From contig NZ_BMWT01000001.1 in assembly GCF_014651375.1 (NCBI RefSeq), positions 1,042,501-1,106,500 of the forward strand: a stretch of 64,000 bases of DNA, written 5' to 3'. Numbering within the stretch: the first letter of the stretch is position 1; the number at the start of each line of letters is the position of its first letter. This document shows positions 25,134-33,623 of the stretch, in pieces. Made by a program: the position numbers and the translations under genes. The DNA is from Tateyamaria omphalii (GTDB lineage: Bacteria > Pseudomonadota > Alphaproteobacteria > Rhodobacterales > Rhodobacteraceae). A model generated the notes under the pieces. The model was given only the letters and a program-made list of their open reading frames with translations. It had not been told where the DNA came from and did not search any database.

Positions 25134-25697
25134 TCAAAGCCCGGACACCCACGTGATCCATGTCGAGAAACACAGGAAAGGACCAAAGGGCATGGCCAGA
25201 TGTGTGATAGGCTGTCGGCGCAGTGCAGCGAGTGTCAACATCAGTCCGAGCGCGGAGAGGGTCGCGAACAGGACCATGTTCGCCGTTGCGACGGGACCGC
25301 AAAACAGGGCCAGTGGCACCATGAGTTTCACGTCACCAAAGCCGAGCCCATCGAACCCGGAGCGCCACAAGAACATGCGCCGGATCGCTTCGAACCCGAT
25401 AGGCCAGAAAACTGCGCCGGCTATGTGCGCCTGCCAAGGGACACGAGGGTCAGTGGCAATCCAGAACAGGGCGGCACAGATCAGCCCGATGGTCGCGAGG
25501 TCCGGGATTTCGAATTGCCGGAAATCGACAATGCTGACCCAGATGAAACCTGCGCTTACCGCCCAGACCAGCCAAATGCCGGGCCACGGTCCGAGCAGCG
25601 CCAATCCACTTGCATAGACCGCCATATGCAGGACAATGACAAGGCAAGCTGCTGGGATTGAGTGACTTTGTGATGCGGCAAACTGTGAATGGATCAT
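25134..25697 (-). CDS. Minimal A24 prepilin peptidase of the type II secretion cluster
   Basis: A 187-residue inner-membrane aspartyl protease that would cut pseudopilin leaders. Both catalytic aspartates are present: D58 in VDFRQFEIPD and D122 in GLGFGDVKLM. The N-terminal domain of full-length GspO/PilD enzymes, with its zinc-binding cysteines and N-methyltransferase activity, is absent, as in CpaA/TadV-type peptidases. The ATG at 25697 places the start 25 bases inside the divergent gspK frame; an internal ATG at 25625 would remove that overlap and give a 163-residue protein. It lies beside gspK, so the pseudopilins here are the likely substrates. Confidence 0.85.
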   Translation of the reverse strand: MIHSQFAASQSHSIPAACLVIVLHMAVYASGLALLGPWPGIWLVWAVSAGFIWVSIVDFRQFEIPDLATIGLICAALFWIATDPRVPWQAHIAGAVFWPIGFEAIRRMFLWRSGFDGLGFGDVKLMVPLALFCGPVATANMVLFATLSALGLMLTLAALRRQPITHLAMPFGPFLCFSTWITWVSGL

Positions 25698-26401
25698 CCG
25701 TGCTCTCGCCTGATGCGAGGCGGCACGGGTATGCCCTGATTGTTGTGTTGGGGGCGTTGGTGATTCTGACATTTCTGGCATCCCTTAGCAGTAAAACACT
25801 GCTTTCAGAACATCACAGCAGTGTTGCGACACGTGAGTTTCAGGACCGTCAGGCTTTGTCTGCAGACGGTGTGAGCTATGTCATGGATTTGGCGCGTGGT
25901 GCGCGAACGCCCGCGCGGTTGGCCTTGCCGGGCCATGACGACGTCTGGGTTGATCTGGTCGACGTCGGCGGGTTGATTGATCTCAAGACCGCCCGCTCTG
26001 CATTGTCGGCCAAGGTGATGGCACATCTGGATCTGACACAGGATCAGACGAGGCGATATCGAAACTGGCAGCGCAATCCGGGTCAGGAGGCCGATCTGTC
26101 TGCTTTCCTGCGCGCGATAGGTGGTACACCAGATCAATTGGTGCCGTTGTCCCGAGTGGCGACATTGCGGTCCGGTCGGCCAGGTATCTCCCCGATGCAC
26201 GCGCCGCGTGCGGTTCTGGAATTGGTGACCGAGGCGGATGGGTCGCGTGAAGTTTTGATGTCCCGTGTTCCGCCAGCCTTTGTCAGTCAACCGCGAAGGA
26301 CGCTTCGACAAGTGTGGATAACGCGGGGCGATGTGCAATGGCTTGCTGGCGAAGTTCGCGTTTCGGATGGTTCCGGCGCCGCGTGGCTATGGGCGCCTTA
26401 A
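25673..26401 (+). CDS. gspK: Type II secretion minor pseudopilin GspK
   Basis: A 242-residue protein with a prepilin leader ending at G19 (DARRHG/YALIVVLGALVILTFLA). Position +5 of the mature part is Val rather than Glu, the known GspK exception that lets it sit at the pseudopilus tip. VDVGGLIDLKTA and a helical insert (LDLTQDQTRRYRNWQRNPGQ) correspond to GspK's alpha domain. It is shorter than the usual 300-330 residues. Two starts are possible: ATG 25673, or TTG 25658 five codons upstream. First of two rightward pseudopilin genes. Confidence 0.85.
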   Translation: MRQTVNGSSVLSPDARRHGYALIVVLGALVILTFLASLSSKTLLSEHHSSVATREFQDRQALSADGVSYVMDLARGARTPARLALPGHDDVWVDLVDVGGLIDLKTARSALSAKVMAHLDLTQDQTRRYRNWQRNPGQEADLSAFLRAIGGTPDQLVPLSRVATLRSGRPGISPMHAPRAVLELVTEADGSREVLMSRVPPAFVSQPRRTLRQVWITRGDVQWLAGEVRVSDGSGAAWLWAP

Positions 26402-26516
26402 CTCAGCACGCCGCAAAGATGAGGGATGCAAAGACAAAGCTGTTGTTGCGCTTGATCCTTTGCGTTTTTTGCCGGATATTCAGCCCATAGTTATTTCACA
26501 ACATTATAGGTGACGT

Positions 26517-26951
26517 GTGATCCGGACCGTGAATCGGCGCCGATGGGGTAGCCGTGCTGGCGCGACCATTCTGGAGGTGCTTGTTGTCCTGTCTATTATC
26601 GCGATGATCGCGGCCGTTGTTGGTCCGCGCGTCATTGGGTATCTCGGGCAGGCAAAAGCCGAAACTGCGGCTTTGCAGATTGACCAGCTGCGCAACGCTG
26701 TGCAGCTCTTCTATATTGATGCCGGGCGCTATCCATCGGGGGCCGAAGGGCTTTCGGTGCTTTTTGAGGCACCGGCTGGCCTTGCACGATGGAATGGTCC
26801 TTATCTTGAGACATCAGATGCCTTAGTCGACCCTTGGGGACGGGAATACATTTATGCTGCTCCCTCCAACGAGGGCGATTTTCGAATTACGAGCCTGGGG
26901 CGCGATGGCGTGGCGGGGGGCACAGGAGAGGATGCCGACTTGCCCAGCTGA
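26517..26951 (+). CDS. gspG: Type II secretion major pseudopilin GspG
   Basis: A 144-residue precursor. The leader ends at G15 (GSRAG/ATILEVLVVLSIIAM) with the obligatory Glu at +5 (E20). AALQIDQLRNAVQLFYIDAGRYPS, then GLSVLF and LVDPWGREYIYAAP, ending with FRITSLGRDGVAGGTGEDADL, is the classic GspG fold, including the Ca-binding loop near the C-terminus. The start is GTG 26517. It forms the pseudopilus shaft. It ends one base before the convergent gspJ ends. Confidence 0.95.
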   Translation: MIRTVNRRRWGSRAGATILEVLVVLSIIAMIAAVVGPRVIGYLGQAKAETAALQIDQLRNAVQLFYIDAGRYPSGAEGLSVLFEAPAGLARWNGPYLETSDALVDPWGREYIYAAPSNEGDFRITSLGRDGVAGGTGEDADLPS

Positions 26952-27506
26952 CTAGTCAGCGGACAGGCGAGGCATGGCGATGAAGTCGGGCCATTCCCGT
27001 GCATCTGAACCCGATATGCGTATCAGGATCGGCAGAGCGCCTTGTTCGATCCAGCTGTCGTGCCAGCCAGCCTGTCCGGCTTGCATGCCGTAGTAGCTGA
27101 GCTGCAAGTTTGAACTGGACAGGGGCAGCGTCTCGCGCGAGGCATTTTCGTCATCCAGTAGGCGCAAGTCGGTACCGTCCTCACCCGATGCCACTTGGAT
27201 AATTAGGTGGCCCGTGTTCCATGCCAGCGCTGTGTCACTGCGCGCCTGAAAGGTGAGTTCGTCTGCTGTACCAGCGAAGCGTGACAGCGCATCCGGATCA
27301 GCCCGGACAATCCAATCCCTGAGCAACGCCCGATGGTGCAACTGCTCAGACTGGCGTTGAAGGTCGTCGCTACGGTCGAAGAGGCGAACGGCGTAGCCCG
27401 TGACAGACGCTACAGCAGCAGAAATCATGGCCAGCAAAAGCAACGAGATCAACAGTTCGAGCAGTGTAAAGCCCGATCGAGCTCGGGTCACAATGTCGGC
27501 CTCCAC
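26952..27506 (-). CDS. gspJ: Type II secretion minor pseudopilin GspJ
   Basis: A 184-residue precursor with leader ending at G12 (ARSG/FTLLELLISLLLLAM) and Glu at +5. A helix rich in Gln/Arg (DDLQRQSEQLHHRALLRDWI) and a strand-rich C-terminal domain (DELTFQARSDTALAW, NLQLSYYGMQAGQAGWHDSW, ILIRISGS) follow, as in GspJ. It belongs to the tip complex with GspK and GspI. Its start overlaps the end of gspI by 19 bases. Last gene of the leftward gsp operon. Confidence 0.9.
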   Translation of the reverse strand: MEADIVTRARSGFTLLELLISLLLLAMISAAVASVTGYAVRLFDRSDDLQRQSEQLHHRALLRDWIVRADPDALSRFAGTADELTFQARSDTALAWNTGHLIIQVASGEDGTDLRLLDDENASRETLPLSSSNLQLSYYGMQAGQAGWHDSWIEQGALPILIRISGSDAREWPDFIAMPRLSAD

Positions 27507-27841
27507 ATCTTTCGCTCCGCCAACAAGCGGCCGTAGGGACCATATATGGTCAATGTGATGGTGATGCCGGTGACGGAATGGAAGGTGTTTGGAACGAGTG
27601 TCCTGTTGATCCGCCAGCCGGGTGGCAATGCGAGGGTTTCTTCCGAAGCGTCGATGTTCGGAACACGTTCAATAGCTGCAAGTGATCTTATGATGTCCGT
27701 TGCCAGAAGTTGATCATTTGACCTTTGTGCCCGCGACAGCAAATCGCCTTGCCCGGGCAACAACACGGCAAAGACAAGGGCCATGATCACAAACGCCACC
27801 AGCACTTCCAGAATACTGAACCCTGATCGTGTATGCTTCAT
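27488..27841 (-). CDS. gspI: Type II secretion minor pseudopilin GspI
   Basis: A 117-residue precursor with leader ending at G7 (MKHTRSG/FSILEVLVAFVIMAL) and Glu at +5. The short globular part (SLAAIERVPNID, LPPGWRINRTLV, TGITITLTIYGPYGR) has the size and layout of GspI. The ATG at 27841 overlaps the stop of gspH by 4 bases; the frame is open upstream, but the prepilin leader fixes the start. Core of the pseudopilus tip. Confidence 0.9.
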   Translation of the reverse strand: MKHTRSGFSILEVLVAFVIMALVFAVLLPGQGDLLSRAQRSNDQLLATDIIRSLAAIERVPNIDASEETLALPPGWRINRTLVPNTFHSVTGITITLTIYGPYGRLLAERKMWRPTL

Positions 27842-28218
27842 TGGGACACCGGGTCGACGAATGTCAGGCGGCCGGTTAGTGGAGTTGCCGCAATCCACAA
27901 GTTCTGATCGTCCATCCGGATGCAAAACGGTGAACCGAATGCTGAGCCGTCGGGAAGGTACAAAATTGGGGTGGCCGACTGAGTTGCACATAAGGGACTA
28001 TCGGGGCTCCATGCCTTGGCGGACCCGCTGCGGATTGCGTTCAAGCGTGTGGCAAGCGCCCTTCGTTCCAGCGATGCCAGCGCCTCCTGTTCCGCAAGAT
28101 GTCGGGGAGGGGACCTGAGCGTTGGGGCAGCCACGCCAAGGATCAACGCCGCAATTGAGAGAACGACCAAGACTTCAAGCAGGGACATCCCCAGTCTGTT
28201 TTCAGAAGGCGAGGTCAT
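27838..28218 (-). CDS. gspH: Type II secretion minor pseudopilin GspH
   Basis: A 126-residue precursor with leader ending at G10 (SENRLG/MSLLEVLVVLSIAALIL) and Glu at +5. EQEALASLERRALATRLNAIRSG and strands ILYLPDGSAFGSPFCIRM and RLTFVDPVSQ fit the small GspH/FimT fold. Its ATG (28218) lies 17 bases inside the 3' end of gspF, and its stop overlaps gspI, so translation along the operon is probably coupled. Confidence 0.88.
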   Translation of the reverse strand: MTSPSENRLGMSLLEVLVVLSIAALILGVAAPTLRSPPRHLAEQEALASLERRALATRLNAIRSGSAKAWSPDSPLCATQSATPILYLPDGSAFGSPFCIRMDDQNLWIAATPLTGRLTFVDPVSQ

Positions 28219-29419
28219 TGAGATCCATGATGGCTGAGATCGTGGAGAGCACAACAATGCCGATCCCGCCACCAATGAACAGGGTCATCACCGGTGTGAT
28301 GAGTTGCACAAGTTGCTGCAGTGTCCGTGCGGATCGCTGTGTCAGATCAGCCGAGATGCGGCCCAAAACCTCGGTGAGTTGATCGGATTTTTCACCGGCG
28401 CGGATCATCGCGGCAGCGATTGGATCAAACCCTTTGGCTTCGCTGAGGTGTTCTGACAAATGTGCGCCGGACTGCACGTCGTTCAGTGCGCGATTCATCA
28501 TATCTGCGGTTCGGGGTGAACGGGCTGCATCTCGTGCTGTTGCGATGGCTGTTGTCAGCGTCGCGCCGCTGCTCAGCATGAGGTGCAAATTTCTGCAAAT
28601 TTCCAGTGTCGCGTGCTGTATGACTATTGGCCCGATGATCGGCACGTGCCGCATTGCAGGCGCAAGGATTGCAGAGAGTGCTTTTCGACCAAATACCAGT
28701 CCAATTGCCAGGAGCCCGCTCATCGCAAACATCAAAGGCCAATGGTCCAAGACCAGTGATCGCATGACAAGCATCAGCTTGAGGGATATGGGAAGCGTCG
28801 CGCCCGCACTGGAAAAGACCGGGGCCAGTGTTGGCACCAGATAAAACACCAGAACTGCCATCACCACGACCGCCGTGATCAGCAAGATAATGGGATAAAT
28901 CATGGCGCCACTTATGTTTCGATAAAACGCGGCTTCGGCTTCCAGCAAATCGGCGATCCGTTGAGCTGTGCCATCCAAAGTGTTTGACGCTTCACCGATA
29001 CCGACAAGAGTTACAAGGCGACTGGGAAATAGCCCGTCCTCTTCATGCAGAGCGGTTTCGAGTGTGGCACCGTTTTCAACCGATCGCGCCACGCGGCCGA
29101 GACTGCGCCGCATTCTCTGGTCGTTTGACTGTCGGGCGCAGAATCTCAGGCTGTCGACCAAAGGCAGCCGCGCCGACATCAAAGCCGCGAACGTCGTAAA
29201 GAAGCGTTCGATTTCCTTGGTCTTGTGCGTGTGCGACGCGCCAGCGAGCGAGATTTCCCGTGCCCACCATGGATCCTGTTCCGCGCCGTTTGTCAGGCTG
29301 ATCGGGGTCACACCCATAGCCGAAAGAGTTGCCAGAGCTGCGGCTTCGGATGCAGCATCCAGATCTCCTTTGGAAATTTCGCCTGATGCGTCGAACGCCT
29401 CGTACGAGAAACGTGGCAT
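28202..29419 (-). CDS. gspF: Type II secretion inner-membrane platform protein GspF
   Basis: A 405-residue polytopic protein. MPRFSYEAFDASGEISKGDLDA is the GspF/PilC opening. Two homologous cytoplasmic four-to-six-helix domains (about 65-175 and 270-375) alternate with membrane helices near 168-190, 220-240 and 375-398; repeats FFTTFAALMSARLPLVDSL and EICRNLHLMLSSGATLTTAI are the paired T2SF motifs. It couples the ATPase to the pseudopilus. Its ATG overlaps the gspD stop by 1 base. Confidence 0.95.
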   Translation of the reverse strand: MPRFSYEAFDASGEISKGDLDAASEAAALATLSAMGVTPISLTNGAEQDPWWAREISLAGASHTHKTKEIERFFTTFAALMSARLPLVDSLRFCARQSNDQRMRRSLGRVARSVENGATLETALHEEDGLFPSRLVTLVGIGEASNTLDGTAQRIADLLEAEAAFYRNISGAMIYPIILLITAVVVMAVLVFYLVPTLAPVFSSAGATLPISLKLMLVMRSLVLDHWPLMFAMSGLLAIGLVFGRKALSAILAPAMRHVPIIGPIVIQHATLEICRNLHLMLSSGATLTTAIATARDAARSPRTADMMNRALNDVQSGAHLSEHLSEAKGFDPIAAAMIRAGEKSDQLTEVLGRISADLTQRSARTLQQLVQLITPVMTLFIGGGIGIVVLSTISAIMDLNDLAF

Positions 29420-31416
29420 TATTCAATTATCCGATGCCCAATTCCCGGCGTTCGAATGCCGGTCTGCACAAGGTTCTCCGCACCTCGAATACGCTGACGC
29501 AATTCATTGGTCACACTACGTGCGTCGTGCCCGTTGCTGACAACCCGGGGCGTGATCAGGATCAACAACTCGGTCTTGCGCACCTTGTCTGATTTGCTGC
29601 GAAACAGTGTTCCCAGAACGGGTATGTCACCAGCCCCGGGCACCTTGGTTCTGCCGATTTCCCGGTCTTCCTGAATCAGGCCACCCATCGCGATGGTTTC
29701 CCCGTCGCCCACCACGACGGATGTCTGCAGTTGGCGGGTGGAAATGGTGGGAGAGTCGATTCCAGAGGATTTCGTGTTGGAGACATCGGAGACTTCTTGT
29801 TCGATCTCGAGTGTCACAAGGCCGCTATTTGACGTCCTCGGCCGGACCGTAAGGATGACCCCGGTGTCCCGGAGAGAAATTGAGTTTATCACGGGCCCGT
29901 CCGGATCGTCAGTGTCGCGAACCTCACGCGTTGCAATCGGGACCTGATCACCGATTTGCAATCGAGCCTCTTGATTGTCGAGCACCAGCAGGCTGGGGGA
30001 CGAGACCACTTCAACATCCGTAACAGCACTGATCGCGGACAGCGCAACCTTGGATGATGTGCTGCCTTGAAAGAGGACGGACAGTCCGGGGAAGCTGCCG
30101 GCCACGGCGCCGTTTTCCAAATCAGAGAACGTGGCGCCGAAGTTGCCGCTTTCAAAAAACCAGCGCAGGCCGAAATTCAACTCGTCGTTCAATGTGACTT
30201 CGGCGATTGTCGCCTCTAGCAGCACCTGAACCGGTGTGGTGTCCAGCGTTTGGATCAGCCGTGCAACCGCCTCTTGCTCGGCCCGGGTGCCCATAACAAG
30301 CAGTGCATTGCGGCCCTTGTCAGCTACGATTCGTGCGGTGGATCTTGCTTCGCCCTCATCGCTGTCGGTGCTTTGCGCCATCATCTCGATGAGAATGGGG
30401 GCAAGCTCTTCTGCGTTGCGGTGTTGCAAGGGGAAAACTGAGGGCTGTCGTTGCGCTCCTTCGGCGGCGCGATCAAGGTCGCGTATCCATTTCTCGGCCT
30501 CCGCCAGGTATTTTGACCGCGTAGACACCACAACGACGGCACCCAGCTGTTGGGAGGGCAGGAACGAGACGACATTTTCAAGGCTGCCGCCCTCTCCTGT
30601 CTCGAAGATCAAATTCAGTTCTTCGACCATTGCTTCGGGGGTTGTGAATTTCACGGTGAACAGGCCCACTGATTTACCTTTGAGGACGTCAACATCGAAC
30701 AAGTTCACGGCCTCAATGGCGGCATTGATGTCGCCGCGGGTACCCGAAATGAGAACAACGTTGCGCTTGGGAATTGGCTGAAGCTGCACCTGCTCTCCGG
30801 CAATCGGCGTCAAAAGCCGGATCATTTCGGCCGTCCCGATGTACCTCAGCGGAACAGCGACGATCCGTGAACCGGCACCGGAAACGTTTGACGCACTTGA
30901 AATGCGGCGGGTGGCCCCTTCGGCGGGAACGATTGTGATCAGATCGCCAGCGGTCTGCAAAGTGGCGCCATTGAGCTCGAGCACCGTTTGAAATGTATCA
31001 AGCAGAGCACGCTGCGTCAGTGGTCTGGTTGTTTGTAGCGTGACCGATCCTGATACGGCTGGATCAATCGAGTAGTTTCGTTTCAGAGCGTCTGCCAGTA
31101 CTGCCTTGGCTGCCTGTTCGATGGGTACGTTGACGAGGTTCAGGACAATGTCGCCGGTGGCGTCGACATCCACAAGCGGTTGCGAAGCATCCATCGTTTC
31201 GTTCACAAAACTGTCGGACCCTACAACCCGGCGATCCGCATTTCGGCGTCCGAACCAAGGCAGCCGTGGCCCGCGCTCACTACGCGTGCCGGACACTCCG
31301 ACGGCGTTGGCAAGCAGGGGGGCCTTGGTCGATTGGGTGACTGGTTCAGGCAACGTACACGCCGCCAGTAACGCCAGTGTGAAGACCGCAACAAATGTGC
31401 GGGGTGCGATTTCCAT
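29419..31416 (-). CDS. gspD: Type II secretin GspD with its own lipobox
   Basis: A 665-residue outer-membrane channel. The start (ATG 31416) opens with a lipoprotein signal, FTLALLAACTLPEP, lipidated Cys20, as in the liposecretin HxcQ; most GspDs have an ordinary signal peptide and need a separate pilotin. Then come N0 (GDIVLNLVNVPIEQAAKAVL), N1 (IVAVPLRYIGTAEMIRLLTP), N2 (VGLFTVKFTTPEAMVEELNL), N3 (PSVFPLQHRNAEELAPILIE) and, from about residue 390, the secretin core ending ELLILITPRVVSNGHDA. QILLEATIAEVTLND-like VQVLLEATIAEVTLND marks the core start. There is no long C-terminal pilotin-binding S domain beyond about 30 residues. Confidence 0.95.
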   Translation of the reverse strand: MEIAPRTFVAVFTLALLAACTLPEPVTQSTKAPLLANAVGVSGTRSERGPRLPWFGRRNADRRVVGSDSFVNETMDASQPLVDVDATGDIVLNLVNVPIEQAAKAVLADALKRNYSIDPAVSGSVTLQTTRPLTQRALLDTFQTVLELNGATLQTAGDLITIVPAEGATRRISSASNVSGAGSRIVAVPLRYIGTAEMIRLLTPIAGEQVQLQPIPKRNVVLISGTRGDINAAIEAVNLFDVDVLKGKSVGLFTVKFTTPEAMVEELNLIFETGEGGSLENVVSFLPSQQLGAVVVVSTRSKYLAEAEKWIRDLDRAAEGAQRQPSVFPLQHRNAEELAPILIEMMAQSTDSDEGEARSTARIVADKGRNALLVMGTRAEQEAVARLIQTLDTTPVQVLLEATIAEVTLNDELNFGLRWFFESGNFGATFSDLENGAVAGSFPGLSVLFQGSTSSKVALSAISAVTDVEVVSSPSLLVLDNQEARLQIGDQVPIATREVRDTDDPDGPVINSISLRDTGVILTVRPRTSNSGLVTLEIEQEVSDVSNTKSSGIDSPTISTRQLQTSVVVGDGETIAMGGLIQEDREIGRTKVPGAGDIPVLGTLFRSKSDKVRKTELLILITPRVVSNGHDARSVTNELRQRIRGAENLVQTGIRTPGIGHRIIE

Positions 31417-31435
31417 GATTGGTCCGTCGCTTTCG

Positions 31436-31933
31436 TCAATAAAGCTCGATACGCAGTTCCGAAGTTTCGGACTGCAACAGGACGCCGTTTGTCTCGATTT
31501 TTGTAAGCGTCCAACCTGCAATAATAGATTTTTCTCCATACCACTCGGGCACAGAGCCATTCATTGATAACAATGCTTTGGACGATGCGCCGTTGAGAGC
31601 GACACCGTAGACTATAACTTCTGGTAGAATATCAGATTGAACCGTTTCCGCAACAGTTTGAGACCGTGAGAGAGTTTCAGACTCGTCCGGTGCCGCCTGC
31701 GGACGTCGATCAGGTGCAAAAAGCGGACGTGCAAGAGCGTCCGACAGATCAACGGTTTCCGGCGAGCCCGACGTTTCTATTTGGTTTTCGGTATCGGTCC
31801 GTTCGATGGCAGGGGCCGTGTAAATAGTGTAGGGTGTCATATCGCGGAAAGCTTCGCGTGCCTGCCAACCGAGGACGCAGGCAATACCCCAGATGGTAAC
31901 GCTTCCGATAATCGGTAAACCACGTGATATCAT
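31436..31933 (-). CDS. gspC: Type II secretion protein GspC, short form without PDZ domain
   Basis: A 165-residue bitopic inner-membrane protein. One membrane helix (residues 9-25), a linker, then DLSDALARPLFAPDRRPQ and LPEVIVYGVALNGASSKALL with WYGEKSIIAGWTLTKIETNGVLL, the homology region (HR) that contacts the secretin N0 domain. The C-terminal PDZ or coiled-coil domain of canonical GspC (about 270-300 residues) is missing, as in HxcP-type versions. Located 19 bases upstream of gspD, and its ATG overlaps gspM's stop by 4 bases. Confidence 0.85.
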   Translation of the reverse strand: MISRGLPIIGSVTIWGIACVLGWQAREAFRDMTPYTIYTAPAIERTDTENQIETSGSPETVDLSDALARPLFAPDRRPQAAPDESETLSRSQTVAETVQSDILPEVIVYGVALNGASSKALLSMNGSVPEWYGEKSIIAGWTLTKIETNGVLLQSETSELRIELY

Positions 31934-32490
31934 TGCGCCACCTGTGTCTGTTGCGGAAGGGTGATGGCAATGATGCGGAAGGAGGCCTGCAGGACCGGTT
32001 GATCAGTGTCGAAATTCAGGCTTTGTGTCCGTCGCAATGTTGCCGCCTCGACAGTCAGAGGTGGTTGGTGCTGTTCAACTGCTTTGATAAACCGGAGAAC
32101 GATGTCCAACGGAGCTTGCAACTCAAGGGCCAATGCCAGTGTCTCTACTTCCCTTTCGACTTGGGATTGCGCTGGTGACACTGCGGAGAAAGCGACACCC
32201 GTTTGCTGCGCCAGTTCTGCAAGCACCGATTGTATGTCCAGCATCAGTGCGCGCCCTTCGGTCGATCGCCAGATCACATGTTCAATGGGCGCGGATCGAA
32301 TTTTCTGGCGATCTTGTTCCAACGCCCTGACGCTTTGGATCAGTCGCAAGTGGTTGGATTCCGCTCGGGTGGCCTCCTGAAGGGCGTTGCGCTTCCACCC
32401 GATGGCAGGTTCAACAAGAGCCGCCCAGGCCAATGCCATCAACGCCACCGTCAGCGCGAGAGCCAGATATCGCGAAGCATCCGGTGTCAT
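31930..32490 (-). CDS. gspM: Type II secretion assembly protein GspM-like
   Basis: A 186-residue bitopic protein: one membrane helix (about residues 10-26), a coiled coil (QEATRAESNHLRLIQSVRAL, EQDRQKI), then a ferredoxin-like C-terminal domain (ALMLDIQSVLAELAQQTGV, VEREVETLALALELQAPLDI, VLRFIKAVEQHQPPLTVEAA). This is the GspM/PilO layout. Assigned by position after gspL and by fold impression; sequence conservation in this family is low. Confidence 0.78.
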   Translation of the reverse strand: MTPDASRYLALALTVALMALAWAALVEPAIGWKRNALQEATRAESNHLRLIQSVRALEQDRQKIRSAPIEHVIWRSTEGRALMLDIQSVLAELAQQTGVAFSAVSPAQSQVEREVETLALALELQAPLDIVLRFIKAVEQHQPPLTVEAATLRRTQSLNFDTDQPVLQASFRIIAITLPQQTQVAQ

Positions 32491-33497
32491 TGACGCAAAA
32501 GATGATCGTGGCGAAGCCAGAATTCTTCGGTGCCGGATGAGGTTCTTTGAACGTCACCCTGCATAAGCGCGTTTGGCAAGAGCGCTTCGTCTGCCAGAGT
32601 ATAAAGAAGGTCCACCGCAGAGCCATCGATATCCATGAACATGCGAACGCCTGCGGGATCGAATGTATATTGCGAAACCCATGCTGTGTCCGGAAGGATT
32701 GTGGTTGCTGCAACTATCGCATCCAGCAACCGAGGTGCACTGGAAATTCCAGTTAGAATGCCTTGCTGCCGGTCGTGGTCGGCGCGCAGTTCCCGGACGT
32801 GCGCGCGCAACGCGATCGCCTGCTCTTGCAGGCGCTCAGACTCGGGTTGCAAAACTGCCGCTTTTTGTGAGGCTTGAAGCCCTGGCAAAGCCCAAAGGTA
32901 AAGGGCGCAAGACAGGGCGAGGATTGCAGCAACTGTATTCGCTATCGGCCAGAACCTCCTGTGTTTGCCAAGCTCTTTGTCATAATCCGCAACAACGACA
33001 TCCTTCTCTCCGACGTTTGCATAGATACGTCTAAGCGGTCGGTTTGCGGCCTCCATACGCTTGCGCCATGTGCCAAGGTCGGATTTCAAGGCGATGATTT
33101 GGGTCATGTGAACCTGATCCTTATCGCGGCGAACCGGGCCGATGGCCCAAACGATTTCCTCGGCCTTGAACGGTGTTTTCTGAAGCAGATCCAAGGTTCC
33201 GACCTGCTGCATCCGCGCGGCCGCCTTTCGGGGCAGACTGACGGTGCGCGTTAGGAACAACCGTTCTGGTAAAACGGCATCGGTGATTTGGCGAAGCCGC
33301 ACCCGGGGCAGCATTGTCTTTCCAGTCAGAGCGTCAACGAAAAGGGTTCGGGAACGACTGTTTCCCTTGCCGTCCACGAAACGGCAAGTGCGGGCCATGG
33401 GGCGCCCGAGTGAGAGAGCTTTAACCCATTGCGGCACAAAGCTTCTCATGGACGAGAGGTACCACCGCAAAAAGCGGGACGGTTCACGAGTTGGCAT
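32487..33497 (-). CDS. gspL: Type II secretion protein GspL-like (PilN-domain)
   Basis: A 336-residue protein: an N-terminal cytoplasmic part (about 1-185) resembling the actin-like domain that recruits GspE, including ITDAVLPERLFLTRTVSLP; one membrane helix near 190-210 (NTVAAILALSCALYLWAL); a periplasmic coiled coil and PilN-like C-terminal domain (RLLDAIVAATTILPDTAWVS). The cytoplasmic domain is shorter than in canonical GspL. Overlaps gspM by 4 bases. First gene of the leftward gsp operon; divergent from gspE with about 125 bases between. Confidence 0.8.
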   Translation of the reverse strand: MPTREPSRFLRWYLSSMRSFVPQWVKALSLGRPMARTCRFVDGKGNSRSRTLFVDALTGKTMLPRVRLRQITDAVLPERLFLTRTVSLPRKAAARMQQVGTLDLLQKTPFKAEEIVWAIGPVRRDKDQVHMTQIIALKSDLGTWRKRMEAANRPLRRIYANVGEKDVVVADYDKELGKHRRFWPIANTVAAILALSCALYLWALPGLQASQKAAVLQPESERLQEQAIALRAHVRELRADHDRQQGILTGISSAPRLLDAIVAATTILPDTAWVSQYTFDPAGVRMFMDIDGSAVDLLYTLADEALLPNALMQGDVQRTSSGTEEFWLRHDHLLRQ

Positions 33498-33623
33498 GGA
33501 AATGTGGCTCGAAGTATTGTAATATACTTTTCTACAGACCTCATTCTAGGTCATGCTGTCGGCAGCGCAAAGCTGATTTTTCTCACAGGTTTACGGAATC
33601 CCGCCTTGGCCCAAGTTTCGGCA

